From positions 124,001-188,000 of the forward strand of contig LWTK01000094.1 in assembly GCA_003326205.1 (NCBI GenBank): a stretch of 64,000 bases of DNA, given 5' to 3'. The DNA is from Nostoc sp. ATCC 43529 (GTDB lineage: Bacteria; Cyanobacteriota; Cyanobacteriia; Cyanobacteriales; Nostocaceae). Position 1 is the stretch's first letter. Each line of letters opens with the position of its first letter. Below are positions 1 to 8,876 of this stretch, one piece after another. The notes beneath the pieces are model-generated. The model saw nothing but the letters and a program-made list of their open reading frames with translations. It had not been told where the DNA came from and did no database searches. The translations under genes and the position numbers were made by a program.

Positions 1-834
1 ACTCTTCACATCTGCGACGCGGGTAGCGTCATCCATTTCTTTTGCACCTTGCAGCATGGCGCGAACATCAATGCCTTGCAGTGCTGCTGGTACTAGCCCG
101 ACGGCAGACATTTCTGATGTGCGTCCTCCCACCCAGTCGTACATGGGAAACCTCGCCAGCCAGCCTTCCTCTTTGGCTACCTTATCGAGGTTGCTATCAG
201 GGCTGGTAATAGCTACCGCATATTGGGCAAACTCCAAATTGTGTCCGGCGTAGGCTTTTTTAACTTCAATCATGCCGTTGCGAGGTTCTGGCGTTCCCCC
301 AGATTTGGAGATTACCACTACTAAAGTACTGGCAAGATTGTTTCGCAAATGATTGAGAACGCGATCGATACCTGCCGGATCGCTGTTATCAATAAAGTGA
401 ATTTTCAGGGGCGGGAAATCAGAGGCCAAGGCTTCAGCGACGAATTGGGGGCCGAGGGCGGAACCACCAATACCAATAGAGATAATATCTGTAAAGCGGT
501 TGGCTCTGGGAGGATGAATAGCACCTGTTTGGACTTTTTCCGCAAAGGCTTCGATTTGTTCGAGGGTTTGGACAATTTCTTGGGTAAGTTCTGGAGTTGG
601 CGCTAGATCGGGATTTCGCAGCCAATAGTGTCCAACCATACGGTTCTCATCAGGATTTGCGATCGCACCCTTCTCCAGTTGAGCCATATCCGCAAACGCC
701 TTTTCAAACTTCGGCCGCAACGACTCCACAAAGGCATCATCAAACCGCATTCGACTTACATCTAAGTACAGTCCTAATCCCTCGTGGAAATATAACCAGT
801 TTTGGTATCGTTGCCAAAGTGCCCTAGCATCCAT
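1..834 (-). CDS. pgi: Glucose-6-phosphate isomerase, N-terminal part (runs off window start)
   Basis: Minus-strand translation from ATG at 834: [31 protein letters not shown]...[20 protein letters not shown]...[14 protein letters not shown]...; Pgi sugar-isomerase motifs ([20 protein letters not shown]). Absent from ORF track because it is incomplete. Confidence 0.95.
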   Translation of the reverse strand, partial: MDARALWQRYQNWLYFHEGLGLYLDVSRMRFDDAFVESLRPKFEKAFADMAQLEKGAIANPDENRMVGHYWLRNPDLAPTPELTQEIVQTLEQIEAFAEKVQTGAIHPPRANRFTDIISIGIGGSALGPQFVAEALASDFPPLKIHFIDNSDPAGIDRVLNHLRNNLASTLVVVISKSGGTPEPRNGMIEVKKAYAGHNLEFAQYAVAITSPDSNLDKVAKEEGWLARFPMYDWVGGRTSEMSAVGLVPAALQGIDVRAMLQGAKEMDDATRVADVKS

Positions 835-946
835 AGGGAAATCTCAAGTAAAGTGTTTTTCAAAAACCAGTTTAATGGAACGTAATAGCGATCCCTGCCT
901 AGCCTTATACAGTTTACAGTTTTAAGTGTTCGCTTAACTCTTTCCC

Positions 947-1204
947 TTAAACATCTGGCATAGGGATGACACGCAAAAATTTCACAATTCCACCCCTAAT
1001 TTCTATACCAATCAAATAATTATCCAGAGTGAAGCGGTGAAAAATCCCTTCACTATCAAGCTGTCGTAGTTCTTTTAGTCCAGTCAGCTGCCACTTTTGG
1101 GCAAACTCGGTAAACACAAAATCATACACCCGCTCGTAAGCAGCAGGTTCTAAATTTTTTAGGTCTAGCAAAAAAGACCTTGCATAGCGTACTTCCACAC
1201 TCAC
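947..1204 (-). CDS. RelE/ParE-family toxin-like protein
   Basis: 85 aa with RelE/ParE-like pattern (YARSFLLDLKNL...LRQLDSEGIFHRFTLDNYLIGIEIRGGIVKFLRVIP); downstream of a small antitoxin-like ORF. Confidence 0.6.
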   Translation of the reverse strand: MSVEVRYARSFLLDLKNLEPAAYERVYDFVFTEFAQKWQLTGLKELRQLDSEGIFHRFTLDNYLIGIEIRGGIVKFLRVIPMPDV

Positions 1205-1315
1205 CAGGGGTTATACCATTTTGGATTTGAGATTTTCGATTTTAGATTTGGGATTGTGTACTCCTGCAAACAAGCAAGCTAGGCATACTGGTACAAAATC
1301 GAAAGCACTACCGCA

Positions 1316-1513
1316 TCAGAAAAACATTAGCAGTCGTATTGCTTCATCATGGGTTAAAATGTCCCACGGTTGCTGCGATCGCTTCACTTTTTGTATCGCC
1401 TTAAGCATATAAAAGTCACAATGTAAAGCTTCCAGAACGTTCCAAATGCTTTGCAGATCGTCATCGGCTAACTGCTCGATTAAATGATGCATTCTCAGTC
1501 GCAGTAAATTCAT
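1316..1513 (-). CDS. Putative antitoxin-like small protein upstream of RelE/ParE-like toxin
   Basis: 65 aa ORF (MNLLRLRMHHLIEQLADDDLQSIWNVLEALHCDFYMLKAIQKVKRSQQ...), typical antitoxin size and order. Confidence 0.4.
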   Translation of the reverse strand: MNLLRLRMHHLIEQLADDDLQSIWNVLEALHCDFYMLKAIQKVKRSQQPWDILTHDEAIRLLMFF

Positions 1514-1732
1514 ACGTTAATTCTTGCTTATAAACAAACTCCAACAATAAATAGTATTCCCAAAAAATTAGTCAGGCTTAACGACAATATTTTGGGTTTT
1601 GAATTGGGAATTGCCTTTGTAGAGACAAGGGAATAGGGAACAGAGGAAAGAAAAAACAGGTTTATCTGAACTGCATTGTGCTATATCCGCCTAACCAAGC
1701 GTACAAGACAGTGTAGGAAGATAAAATTTCAG

Positions 1733-1900
1733 CTTCTGAGGCTCGACGTTGACCTTCTGAGGCTCAACTTTGACCTTCTGAGGCTCGACGTTGACCTTCT
1801 GAGGCTCGACGTTGACCTTCTGAGGTTCAACGTTGACCTTCTGAGGTTCAACTTTGACCTTCTGAGGCTCGACGTTGACCTTCTGAGGCTTGACTTTGGT
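1733..1900. repeat. Tandem array of eight 21-bp units (cttctgaggctcgacgttgac and variants)
   Basis: Units start at 1733, 1754, 1775, 1796, 1817, 1838, 1859, 1880; last unit degenerate. Unit length is a multiple of 3, so long ORFs open on both strands. Confidence 0.95.
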
Positions 1901-1931
1901 CTTGAAATAAATTATCCAAATCCAAATATTG

Positions 1932-1988
1932 TGGGGTGGACATCTTGTCCGCCCTTGTTTACGGGCGGGCGAGACGCCCACCCCACAA
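1932..1988. repeat. Inverted-repeat (hairpin) element, gtggggtggacatcttgtccgccc...gggcgggcgagacgcccaccccac
   Basis: Near-palindromic arms around 'ttgttta'. Confidence 0.8.
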
Positions 1989-2193
1989 GAGAAATTCAAT
2001 TTTTTTGATCTGGAAAGCCCTTAAATCTTCTCAAGAGGACTAAACTCAATCAATGGCTCGTGCGATCGCAGTCTACAAAACGCGGACTTAAAATAAAAAC
2101 CTGTAAAATCTATTTCTTAATGGTAGATTGAACACACTCCTCACTCTTGTACAGACGCGATTCATCGCATCTCCCAACTTTTAACTATTTAAT

Positions 2194-3327
2194 ATGGTTG
2201 AATATCTCATTTTCTTAGCAATTTCTACAGCCAGTTTTGCCCTATTTGCTCTCGGATTGAATTTACAGTGGGGCTTTACCGGGTTAATTAACTTTGGTCA
2301 CGTTGCTTTCATGACCCTGGGAGCATACACGACTGTGTTGTTAAGCTTCAAGGGCGTTCCTCTACTGATATCAGCGCTGGCTGGGGCAATGGTAGCCGCT
2401 TTGTTGGGTTTGATAATTGGTTTTGCGACTCTGCGGTTGCGGGAAGATTACCTAGCAATTGTCACCATTGGTACAGGAGAATTAATTCGTTTAGTGGTGA
2501 ATAATCAAGAATTACCTGTAGGAAATTCTTGGGTTTCTGGGGCGTTTGGGGTACAAAGTTATCCTATACCCTTCACCACACAGCCGAGTTTGTTTTTAAG
2601 ATTAGTAATGATTGGACTGTTAACGCTGTTAGCCGTCGTAACTTTTTTTACGTTGTGGCGATGGATTCGTACTGCCCAAAGATTTAAAGCTGCTGATTCC
2701 AGTCAAAGGTTGAGTAGCAAACAAGAATTTGCATCGCGTTTAGCAGTGGGAATTTTGTTAGCAGTTTTGTCAGCAGCAATTTATATTTCTGGGGTAATTG
2801 GATTGTATAATTACAACCCAAAAGCAGGTTTGATGCTCGTGTTGCTGTTAGTTTTAGCATTGGTATTCTGGCGCTTAGAAATTTTGGTGCGATCGCCTTG
2901 GGGTAGAATTCTTAAAGCTATCCGTGAAGATGAAGAAATTCCCAAAGCACTAGGAAAAAATGTGTTTTGGTATAAATTACAATCTCTCATGCTTGGTGGT
3001 GCGATCGCTGGTATCGCCGGTGCTTTCTTCGCTTGGCAACTCGGCGCTATTTATCCTGATAATTTCCAACCCCAGCTGACCTTTGATACTTGGATTATGG
3101 TAATTTTAGGCGGTTCTGGGAATAACATCGGCACAATCTTAGGCGCGGTAATTTTCTTTGCCTACGATGCCATCACGCGAGAAGTTTTGCCGAGAATTGT
3201 ACCCCTTGATGAAGCACGTTTGGGTGCATTTCGCATCATGGTAATCGGATTTATTTTAATGGTACTGATGATTTGGCGTCCTCAAGGTATCTTAGGGAAA
3301 AAGGAGGAACTCACCCTTGGTAAATAA
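2194..3327 (+). CDS. livM: Branched-chain/neutral amino-acid ABC transporter permease (LivM/NatC-like)
   Basis: 377 aa polytopic protein; LivM-like N-term (LGLNLQWGFTGLINFGHVAFMTLGAYTT) and EAA-like loop (GRILKAIREDEEIPKALGKNVFWYKLQSLMLGGAIAGIAGAFFAWQ). Confidence 0.9.
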   Translation: MVEYLIFLAISTASFALFALGLNLQWGFTGLINFGHVAFMTLGAYTTVLLSFKGVPLLISALAGAMVAALLGLIIGFATLRLREDYLAIVTIGTGELIRLVVNNQELPVGNSWVSGAFGVQSYPIPFTTQPSLFLRLVMIGLLTLLAVVTFFTLWRWIRTAQRFKAADSSQRLSSKQEFASRLAVGILLAVLSAAIYISGVIGLYNYNPKAGLMLVLLLVLALVFWRLEILVRSPWGRILKAIREDEEIPKALGKNVFWYKLQSLMLGGAIAGIAGAFFAWQLGAIYPDNFQPQLTFDTWIMVILGGSGNNIGTILGAVIFFAYDAITREVLPRIVPLDEARLGAFRIMVIGFILMVLMIWRPQGILGKKEELTLGK

Positions 3328-4099
3328 CCAATCATCGCCACTTCCTCTGCTAGTAGCCACTGGACTTTCTAAAAGCTTTGGCGGTATTAAAGCAGTTAAT
3401 GAAGCAAAAATCGAAGTTGCTAAAGGCAGTATCACGGGTTTAATTGGCCCTAATGGTGCTGGTAAAACTACTTTATTTAATTTACTCTCGAACTTCATCC
3501 GCCCAGATAAAGGACGAGTAATTTTTGATGGCGAACCTATCCACAATTTGCAACCATATCAAATCGCCCAACAAGGGGTAGTACGCACCTTTCAAGTTGC
3601 ACGGACTCTTTCGCGGTTGTCGGTGTTAGAAAATATGTTGTTGGCGGCGCAAAAACAAACCGGTGAAAACTTTTGGCAAGTGCAATTACAACCGCACATC
3701 GTCGCCAAAGAAGAAAAGCAACTCCAAGAAAGAGCAATGTTTTTATTAGAATCGGTTGGCTTAGCAAAAAAAGCCCACGATTATGCAGGTGGTTTGTCTG
3801 GCGGACAGCGCAAGCTGTTGGAAATGGGACGCGCACTGATGACTAATCCCAAGTTAATTTTGTTGGATGAACCAGCAGCAGGAGTAAATCCGAGATTAAT
3901 TGATGATATTTGCGATCGCATTCTCGCTTGGAACCGCCAAGATGGAATGACGTTTTTGATTATTGAACACAATATGGATGTGATTATGTCATTGTGCGAT
4001 CGGGTTTGGGTACTTGCCGAAGGACAAAATTTAGCTGACGGTACGCCAGCAGAAATTCAAACCAATCCCAAAGTCCTCGAAGCATATTTAGGAAAATAG
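3317..4099 (+). CDS. livG: Branched-chain/neutral amino-acid ABC transporter ATP-binding protein (LivG-like), TTG start overlapping the permease
   Basis: Walker A GPNGAGKTT, signature LSGGQRKLLEMGRAL, Walker B LILLDEPAAGVNP. Confidence 0.92.
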   Translation: MVNNQSSPLPLLVATGLSKSFGGIKAVNEAKIEVAKGSITGLIGPNGAGKTTLFNLLSNFIRPDKGRVIFDGEPIHNLQPYQIAQQGVVRTFQVARTLSRLSVLENMLLAAQKQTGENFWQVQLQPHIVAKEEKQLQERAMFLLESVGLAKKAHDYAGGLSGGQRKLLEMGRALMTNPKLILLDEPAAGVNPRLIDDICDRILAWNRQDGMTFLIIEHNMDVIMSLCDRVWVLAEGQNLADGTPAEIQTNPKVLEAYLGK

Positions 4100-4274
4100 A
4101 GTGTGGTTGGCTTTCTCTTCCACAGAGGGAGAGAAGCTTTTATTCTTGCTGTTTTTCTGTGGTAGGGAACACGTTGAGGCTCAGATTTGAGAGAAAGTCG
4201 CACACAGCGTCACATCTTTAGAAATTTGGATAGTGTTAAAATTTGACTGATTTAAATACCATAAAACAAGTTTT

Positions 4275-4978
4275 ATGTCAATGATGACAATCAAAGATTT
4301 AGAACGAGTTCAAACCGCTTTTACTGAAGCAGGTTTAGATTACCAACTGGAACTCGAAAATGGGAAGATTTCAATCATGGGCCCATCAGATATTGTATCC
4401 AGTGAAATTAGTAAGTAGGTAGACATAATTAAATGTAAGATTAGAGCTTTGTTCGTAGTCAGCGATTTATCGCTCTTAACAGACGTTTTAAGGACTAAAG
4501 TCCATACTACGAACTTTAGTTTAATTGAGTCCTTCTACTTAGTCGTCTCATTGCCTTTCTCTTTGCTTGGGTAAATCCTCGTCGTTTGGGAAGAGTGTTT
4601 GACTGTGCAGGCGGCTTCATCATGCCAGATACAAATCTCAAAGCACCCGATGTTTCCTTTGTTCGTGCTTCCCGACTTCTCCAAAGTCCTCGTTACTTTG
4701 GCGAACTTGTTCCTGATTTGGTTGTAGAAATTAAATCTCAGAGCGATAAAATTAAACTTCTAGCAACCAAAATTCTAAAATTTATCGAATTAGGAGCGAT
4801 CGTTGGTATTTTAATCGATCCTGATGAAGAGACAGTAACAATTTATCGCTCTACAGGCGAACCTACAGTTTTAGGAAATGGTGACATTTTAGCCATACCA
4901 GAACTTTTTCCTGGTTGGGAATTGTCCATTACTGAATTGTGGCCTCCTATATTTACCGAAGAAGAAACACAAATTTAG
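4275..4978 (+). pseudogene. Uma2-family (PD-(D/E)XK) gene interrupted by a ~131 bp insertion
   Basis: N-terminal part MMTIKDLERVQTAFTEAGLDYQLELENGKISIMGPSDIVSSEIS is followed by a stop inside the insert; downstream reading resumes RLIAFLFAWVNPRRLGRVFDCAGGFIMPDTNLKAPDVSFVRASRLL...PDLVVEIKSQSD..., classic Uma2. Confidence 0.85.
4413..4543. mobile_element. MITE-like insertion in Uma2 gene
   Basis: Imperfect terminal inverted repeats taagtaggtagacataattaaa / taagtagaaggactcaattaaa; internal inverted repeats (gttcgtagt..actacgaac, ggactaaagtcc); flanked by ttagt at 4408-4412 and 4539-4543. Confidence 0.75.
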
Positions 4979-5013
4979 TCAAGAATTTTGGTAGCTACTT
5001 ACTAAACAATTTC

Positions 5014-5083
5014 AAACTAATTTTGCTGAATAAACCAGCAGCAGCGGTAAATCCGAGATTAATTGATAATATTTGCGATCGCA
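5014..5083 (+). pseudogene. Decayed partial duplicate of the livG Walker-B region
   Basis: About 62/70 nt identity by eye to 3851-3920; peptide LILLNKPAAAVNPRLIDNICDRN vs LILLDEPAAGVNPRLIDDICDRI. Confidence 0.85.
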
Positions 5084-5219
5084 ACTTCACAAACCCAAAA
5101 CGCATAGACGCAACGCGGCTTGTCGTTAGACATCGCACGTACTAATTTGCTTTCTTAAAGGAAACCCTCGTTTGGGTACAAAGGCTAAAATATAGAAGTT
5201 GTATTCCATATTCCAACCT

Positions 5220-5543
5220 ATGACGACTCCCAAATTGATGATTGAACCTTCATATTGGTTAGAAACGGGAATAAAATTAGAAAAAGTTAACAATCTCAAT
5301 GTTTTTAAATTTACCGACGAATTACAATCTCGTTCGGATGAGCTTTTAAAAAAAAGTAAATTGGGATTAATTACAGCCGAAGAAAAAGCAGAGTTAGATG
5401 GTATATCTGAATTAGCGCAAATTTTTACTTATGCTAATTCGGTTTTAGCTTCTGAATCTACATGGTCTCCAATTACATCCGAGAAATCGTTGCAGAAAGA
5501 GCAAAATACCTCTGCGAATATTGCCACTCCCCAGAATTTATAA
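5220..5543 (+). CDS. Conserved-type small hypothetical protein preceding an HNH nuclease
   Basis: ORF 5199..5543; likely ATG at 5220 (MTTPKLMIEPSYWLETGIKLEKVNNLNVFKFTDELQ...); overlaps next ORF by 82 nt. Confidence 0.5.
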   Translation: MTTPKLMIEPSYWLETGIKLEKVNNLNVFKFTDELQSRSDELLKKSKLGLITAEEKAELDGISELAQIFTYANSVLASESTWSPITSEKSLQKEQNTSANIATPQNL

Positions 5544-5911
5544 ATACAGACCGCTTCACTGTAGACCATCTTATTCCACAATCTTTGGGGGGTTCGGATG
5601 AAATCGAAAATTTAGCTTTATGTTGTCGTCGCTGTAACGAGCGTCGTTATAATTTCACATCAGGTATCGATCCAGAAACAAAACAAGAAGTCAATTTATT
5701 TAATCCTCAAAAGCAAAAGTGGTCTGAACATTTTATTTGGTCGTTCGATTGTGTAAAAATTGTTGGTATAACTCCTATTGGTAGGGCAACTTGTAATCGG
5801 CTTGATATGAATGATGAACGTAATGGCAATAGATTTATTCAAAAATCTCGTCGGTTATGGGTTCGTGCTGGTTGGCATCCTCCTCAAGAAGACTCATGTC
5901 AGGAAAGTTAA
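5462..5911 (+). CDS. HNH endonuclease family protein
   Basis: CEYCHSPEF...FTVDHLIPQSLGGSDEIENLALCCRRCNERR: HNH motif with CxxC and CxxC zinc ligands. Confidence 0.9.
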   Translation: MVSNYIREIVAERAKYLCEYCHSPEFINTDRFTVDHLIPQSLGGSDEIENLALCCRRCNERRYNFTSGIDPETKQEVNLFNPQKQKWSEHFIWSFDCVKIVGITPIGRATCNRLDMNDERNGNRFIQKSRRLWVRAGWHPPQEDSCQES

Positions 5912-6494
5912 GATTAGTACGCCAATAAACCCCATTTTCTCGCTGCATCAACTGGTAGCCTATCAACTCCCGTCGTAGGGTAGCGTAGTCAGGATGATAC
6001 TGCTTAAGAACATCATTAACTGCGCGTTCTGGATACTGAACCCCAATCTCAAATCTATTGGCTAACCACTTGAGAATTACTAAGCGCTTTTTCCGGCTAG
6101 CAGGAATTTCTTTGAGGCGTTGCACGGAGTTTTGCTTAGACCCATTGTCTTCGATATAGTTTTTTAGGACTTTGCTTTCCCAAGCTTCAGTATCGATGTC
6201 TTCTATCAAACTTGTCATTGTATTAGGTATAAAAATTTGTTTGCTGATACTTTGCAAAGCTTCGCTATTTAATTGATACAAATGGCTATTCCCATCAGAG
6301 CGCATTGTCACCAAATTTAGCTGCTTAAGTTTTGCCAAATGATGGGATACCGTCGGCTCTTTGAGCTGCATTTCCACCGCCAACTCTTCAACGCTGCATT
6401 GGTGATTCGCCAAAATACCTATTATCTTCAATCTACTATCGTCTGCTAACGCCTTGAAAAAGCGCAGCAAGATGTTAATTTGTTCTGCTTGCAT
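5835..6494 (-). CDS. ArsR-type winged HTH regulator with C-terminal DUF2087-like domain (paralog 1)
   Basis: HTH: LLRFFKALADDSRLKIIGILANHQCSVEELAVEMQLKEPTVSHHLAKLKQLNLV; C-term RKKRLVILKWLANRFEIGVQYPERAVNDVLKQYHPDYATLRRELI (DUF2087-like). Confidence 0.88.
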   Translation of the reverse strand: MQAEQINILLRFFKALADDSRLKIIGILANHQCSVEELAVEMQLKEPTVSHHLAKLKQLNLVTMRSDGNSHLYQLNSEALQSISKQIFIPNTMTSLIEDIDTEAWESKVLKNYIEDNGSKQNSVQRLKEIPASRKKRLVILKWLANRFEIGVQYPERAVNDVLKQYHPDYATLRRELIGYQLMQRENGVYWRTNLNFPDMSLLEEDANQHEPITDEIFE

Positions 6495-6500
6495 AACTTA

Positions 6501-6530
6501 CTTCTAATTAGATGCTCATCTAATTAGAAG
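6501..6530. promoter_or_regulatory. Palindromic putative operator upstream of the ArsR-type gene
   Basis: cttctaattagatg-ct-catctaattagaag: 14-bp perfect arms, 2-nt centre, seven nt upstream of the start codon. Confidence 0.7.
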
Positions 6531-6600
6531 TATATCTAATTTAAGTTAATTCAACCACAGTACTCCCCATTTCCGTACAGACAACGGTTATCGACTTATT

Positions 6601-7182
6601 TTACAAACGCCAATAAACCCCATTCTCTCGCTGCATCAACTGGTAGCTTATCAATTCCCGTCTGAGAGTGGCGTAGTCAGGATGGTAGCGCTTGAGAATA
6701 TCGTTCACTGCGCGTTCTGGATACTGAACCCCAATTTCAAATTTATTTGCTAACCACTTGAGAATTACTAAGCGCTTTTTGCGACTAGCAGGGATTTCTT
6801 TGAGGCGTTGGACGGAGTTGTTGTCAAAAACATCCCCATCAAAATAGTTTTTCAATACTTTGTTTTCCCAGGCTTCAGTATCTACGTCATCAATCAAAGA
6901 AGCAATTTGCTCAGGTGTAAAAATTTGCTTACTGATGCTTTGCAAAGCGTCGCTATCCAACTGGTACAGGCGGCTATTACCCTCAGGGCGCATAGTCACT
7001 AAATTTAGTTCCTTAAGTTTCGCTAGATGATGGGATACTGTCGGTTCCTTGAGTTGCAATAACACAGCTAATTCTTCGACGCTGCACTCCTGGTTCGCCA
7101 GGATACCTACAATTTTCAATCTGCTTTCGTCTGCTAAAGCTTTGAAAAATCGCAGCAGGGTCTGAAACTGTTCTTTCTCCAT
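6601..7182 (-). CDS. ArsR-type winged HTH regulator with DUF2087-like domain (paralog 2)
   Basis: 193 aa, closely similar throughout to the 5835..6494 product. Confidence 0.88.
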   Translation of the reverse strand: MEKEQFQTLLRFFKALADESRLKIVGILANQECSVEELAVLLQLKEPTVSHHLAKLKELNLVTMRPEGNSRLYQLDSDALQSISKQIFTPEQIASLIDDVDTEAWENKVLKNYFDGDVFDNNSVQRLKEIPASRKKRLVILKWLANKFEIGVQYPERAVNDILKRYHPDYATLRRELISYQLMQRENGVYWRL

Positions 7183-7197
7183 AATTTGTTATAATCA

Positions 7198-7217
7198 AAT
7201 TAGATCTCAATCTAATT
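7198..7217. promoter_or_regulatory. Palindromic putative operator upstream of second ArsR-type gene
   Basis: aattagat-ctca-atctaatt, sharing the AATTAGAT/ATCTAATT half-site with 6501-6530. Confidence 0.6.
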
Positions 7218-7354
7218 AGAAAAAAATCAAATTAGCTCTGCTGTCCTCTTCTGACACAGCATTGCCTTATCTTTGGTAATTGTGAATTAATGTTAATTCT
7301 TAGATTTTTTTCGTAGAAAATTGAGATTTCTTAAGTTGTTCTTTACATTTCGCC

Positions 7355-7573
7355 ATGACACGTCCCTCATCAATTAGGAACAGAAGAAGAGGGAGTATCC
7401 TCCAACAGGGTACTTCACTTGTACAAGCAGCGAGATTTTTGGGTGTAGACCAGAGTACTCTCTACATGGCTCTACAAAGAGGACAGATTCCCACTACTAG
7501 AAGAAACGGTCGGACTGTGGTTAGCCAAGGAGCCTTGATGGACTATAGAGCTAGAACCAGACCACTTTTATAG
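7355..7573 (+). CDS. Small excisionase/MerR-like HTH DNA-binding protein
   Basis: SLVQAARFLGVDQSTLYMALQRGQIPTTRRNGRTVVSQGALMDY resembles HTH_17 excisionase-type domains. Confidence 0.6.
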   Translation: MTRPSSIRNRRRGSILQQGTSLVQAARFLGVDQSTLYMALQRGQIPTTRRNGRTVVSQGALMDYRARTRPLL

Positions 7574-7735
7574 TTCTTGATTGAGTAGAACACAACTTCG
7601 TAAGGGCAAAGCGCATTGCTCATTGGCGTTAACTTCAAAACGAAAGCCCAAATTTGTTGGGTATAAGCTGAAAAAGTAAAAAGGTAATCTCCATGAATTA
7701 ATTTAGGAGATTATCTTTTTATTTTTTAAGTAATA

Positions 7736-8626
7736 TCATTCACTACAAAAATTTAAAATATGCTGGGCAGTGATTTGTGGTTGTTCTAGGTGAGGAAGAT
7801 GTCCGCAATCTTGAATCCACGTCAGGGTACTTTGTAGAATTGCTCTTTTAAATCTTATGGCATCCTTAGTGCCCAAAATTTTATCGGAATCGCCCCATAA
7901 AATTAGCGTTTTTTGCACAATTTGTGATATTTTTTTAAACCTAAAAGCACTATAACCACCACTTTTAGTGAAAGCAATTAAAGCTTGATGCCAATTTGGC
8001 ATTTGTAGGTGTAATGCAGCACAATATAAAGCATCCAAAGAGGCAAGATTTTGATTTTTATATCCAATGCGGGCAACGCGATCGCGCACTTTCATATTAC
8101 TCAAAAATTGAGTTGCTAAATAATCCAATGGTGGAAACATTAACTTACTTAATGGCGAACCACCCGCTAACCCAGCACTATCAATTAACACTAGCTTCTT
8201 GACGATTTCTGGGTAAGTCAGCGCCAAATCAATCGCCGTTGCACCCCCCATTGAAGCCCCCACCAAAATTACAGGTTGGTTAATCAAGCTTTTCCAAAAA
8301 TAATAAAGATGGGTTTTAATTGCAGTTGGGCTATAAGCAATTCCTGAGAGTCTATCTGTAAAGCCAAAACCTAACAAATCTACTGCCCAGGTTTCATTCT
8401 TTTCAGCAAGCAATGGCAAAAGCCGACGAAATTCTAATACAGAACTATCAAAACCGTGAATTAATAAAATAGGAGTTCCACCACTCCCTTGCTTGACATA
8501 AGCTGTGGCGATCGTTTGATTACTTAAAGGCGTGGTGAGAGCAGCTGTTTGAATACTCCGAGCCAGAGCGATCGACTCTGATTCTGTTAGTTGCCCAACT
8601 GCTGTAGGAAGAAAATTTGGAAACAT
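7736..8626 (-). CDS. Alpha/beta hydrolase
   Basis: PILLIHGFDSS, nucleophile elbow VGASMGGATA, WGDSDKILG, DCGHLPHLEQP. Confidence 0.88.
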   Translation of the reverse strand: MFPNFLPTAVGQLTESESIALARSIQTAALTTPLSNQTIATAYVKQGSGGTPILLIHGFDSSVLEFRRLLPLLAEKNETWAVDLLGFGFTDRLSGIAYSPTAIKTHLYYFWKSLINQPVILVGASMGGATAIDLALTYPEIVKKLVLIDSAGLAGGSPLSKLMFPPLDYLATQFLSNMKVRDRVARIGYKNQNLASLDALYCAALHLQMPNWHQALIAFTKSGGYSAFRFKKISQIVQKTLILWGDSDKILGTKDAIRFKRAILQSTLTWIQDCGHLPHLEQPQITAQHILNFCSE

Positions 8627-8876
8627 AAATATCAGTTTATCGTACTAGGTCACTTCCAAACATCGCTAATTTTGTTAAACCACAAAATTACACAAACTAA
8701 TATTATTAATTATCACTAGTAATATATAAAACATAATTTCGCTTCCGTCAAAACATTCTAGCTCCCCACTCCCTACTCTCCAACCCGCCATTAAAGAAAG
8801 TTTTCCAAAATGTCAAAATTGGGACTAAACCCACGTACAATAAATATCACTTATTATTGACTCAGGAGCTAATGCC

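Noticed and set aside
1676-2008. 110-aa (+) and 102-aa (-) ORFs over the 21-bp array as genes
   Set aside because: Both are opened by a repeat unit divisible by three; flanks include a non-coding hairpin repeat and there is no supporting start context.
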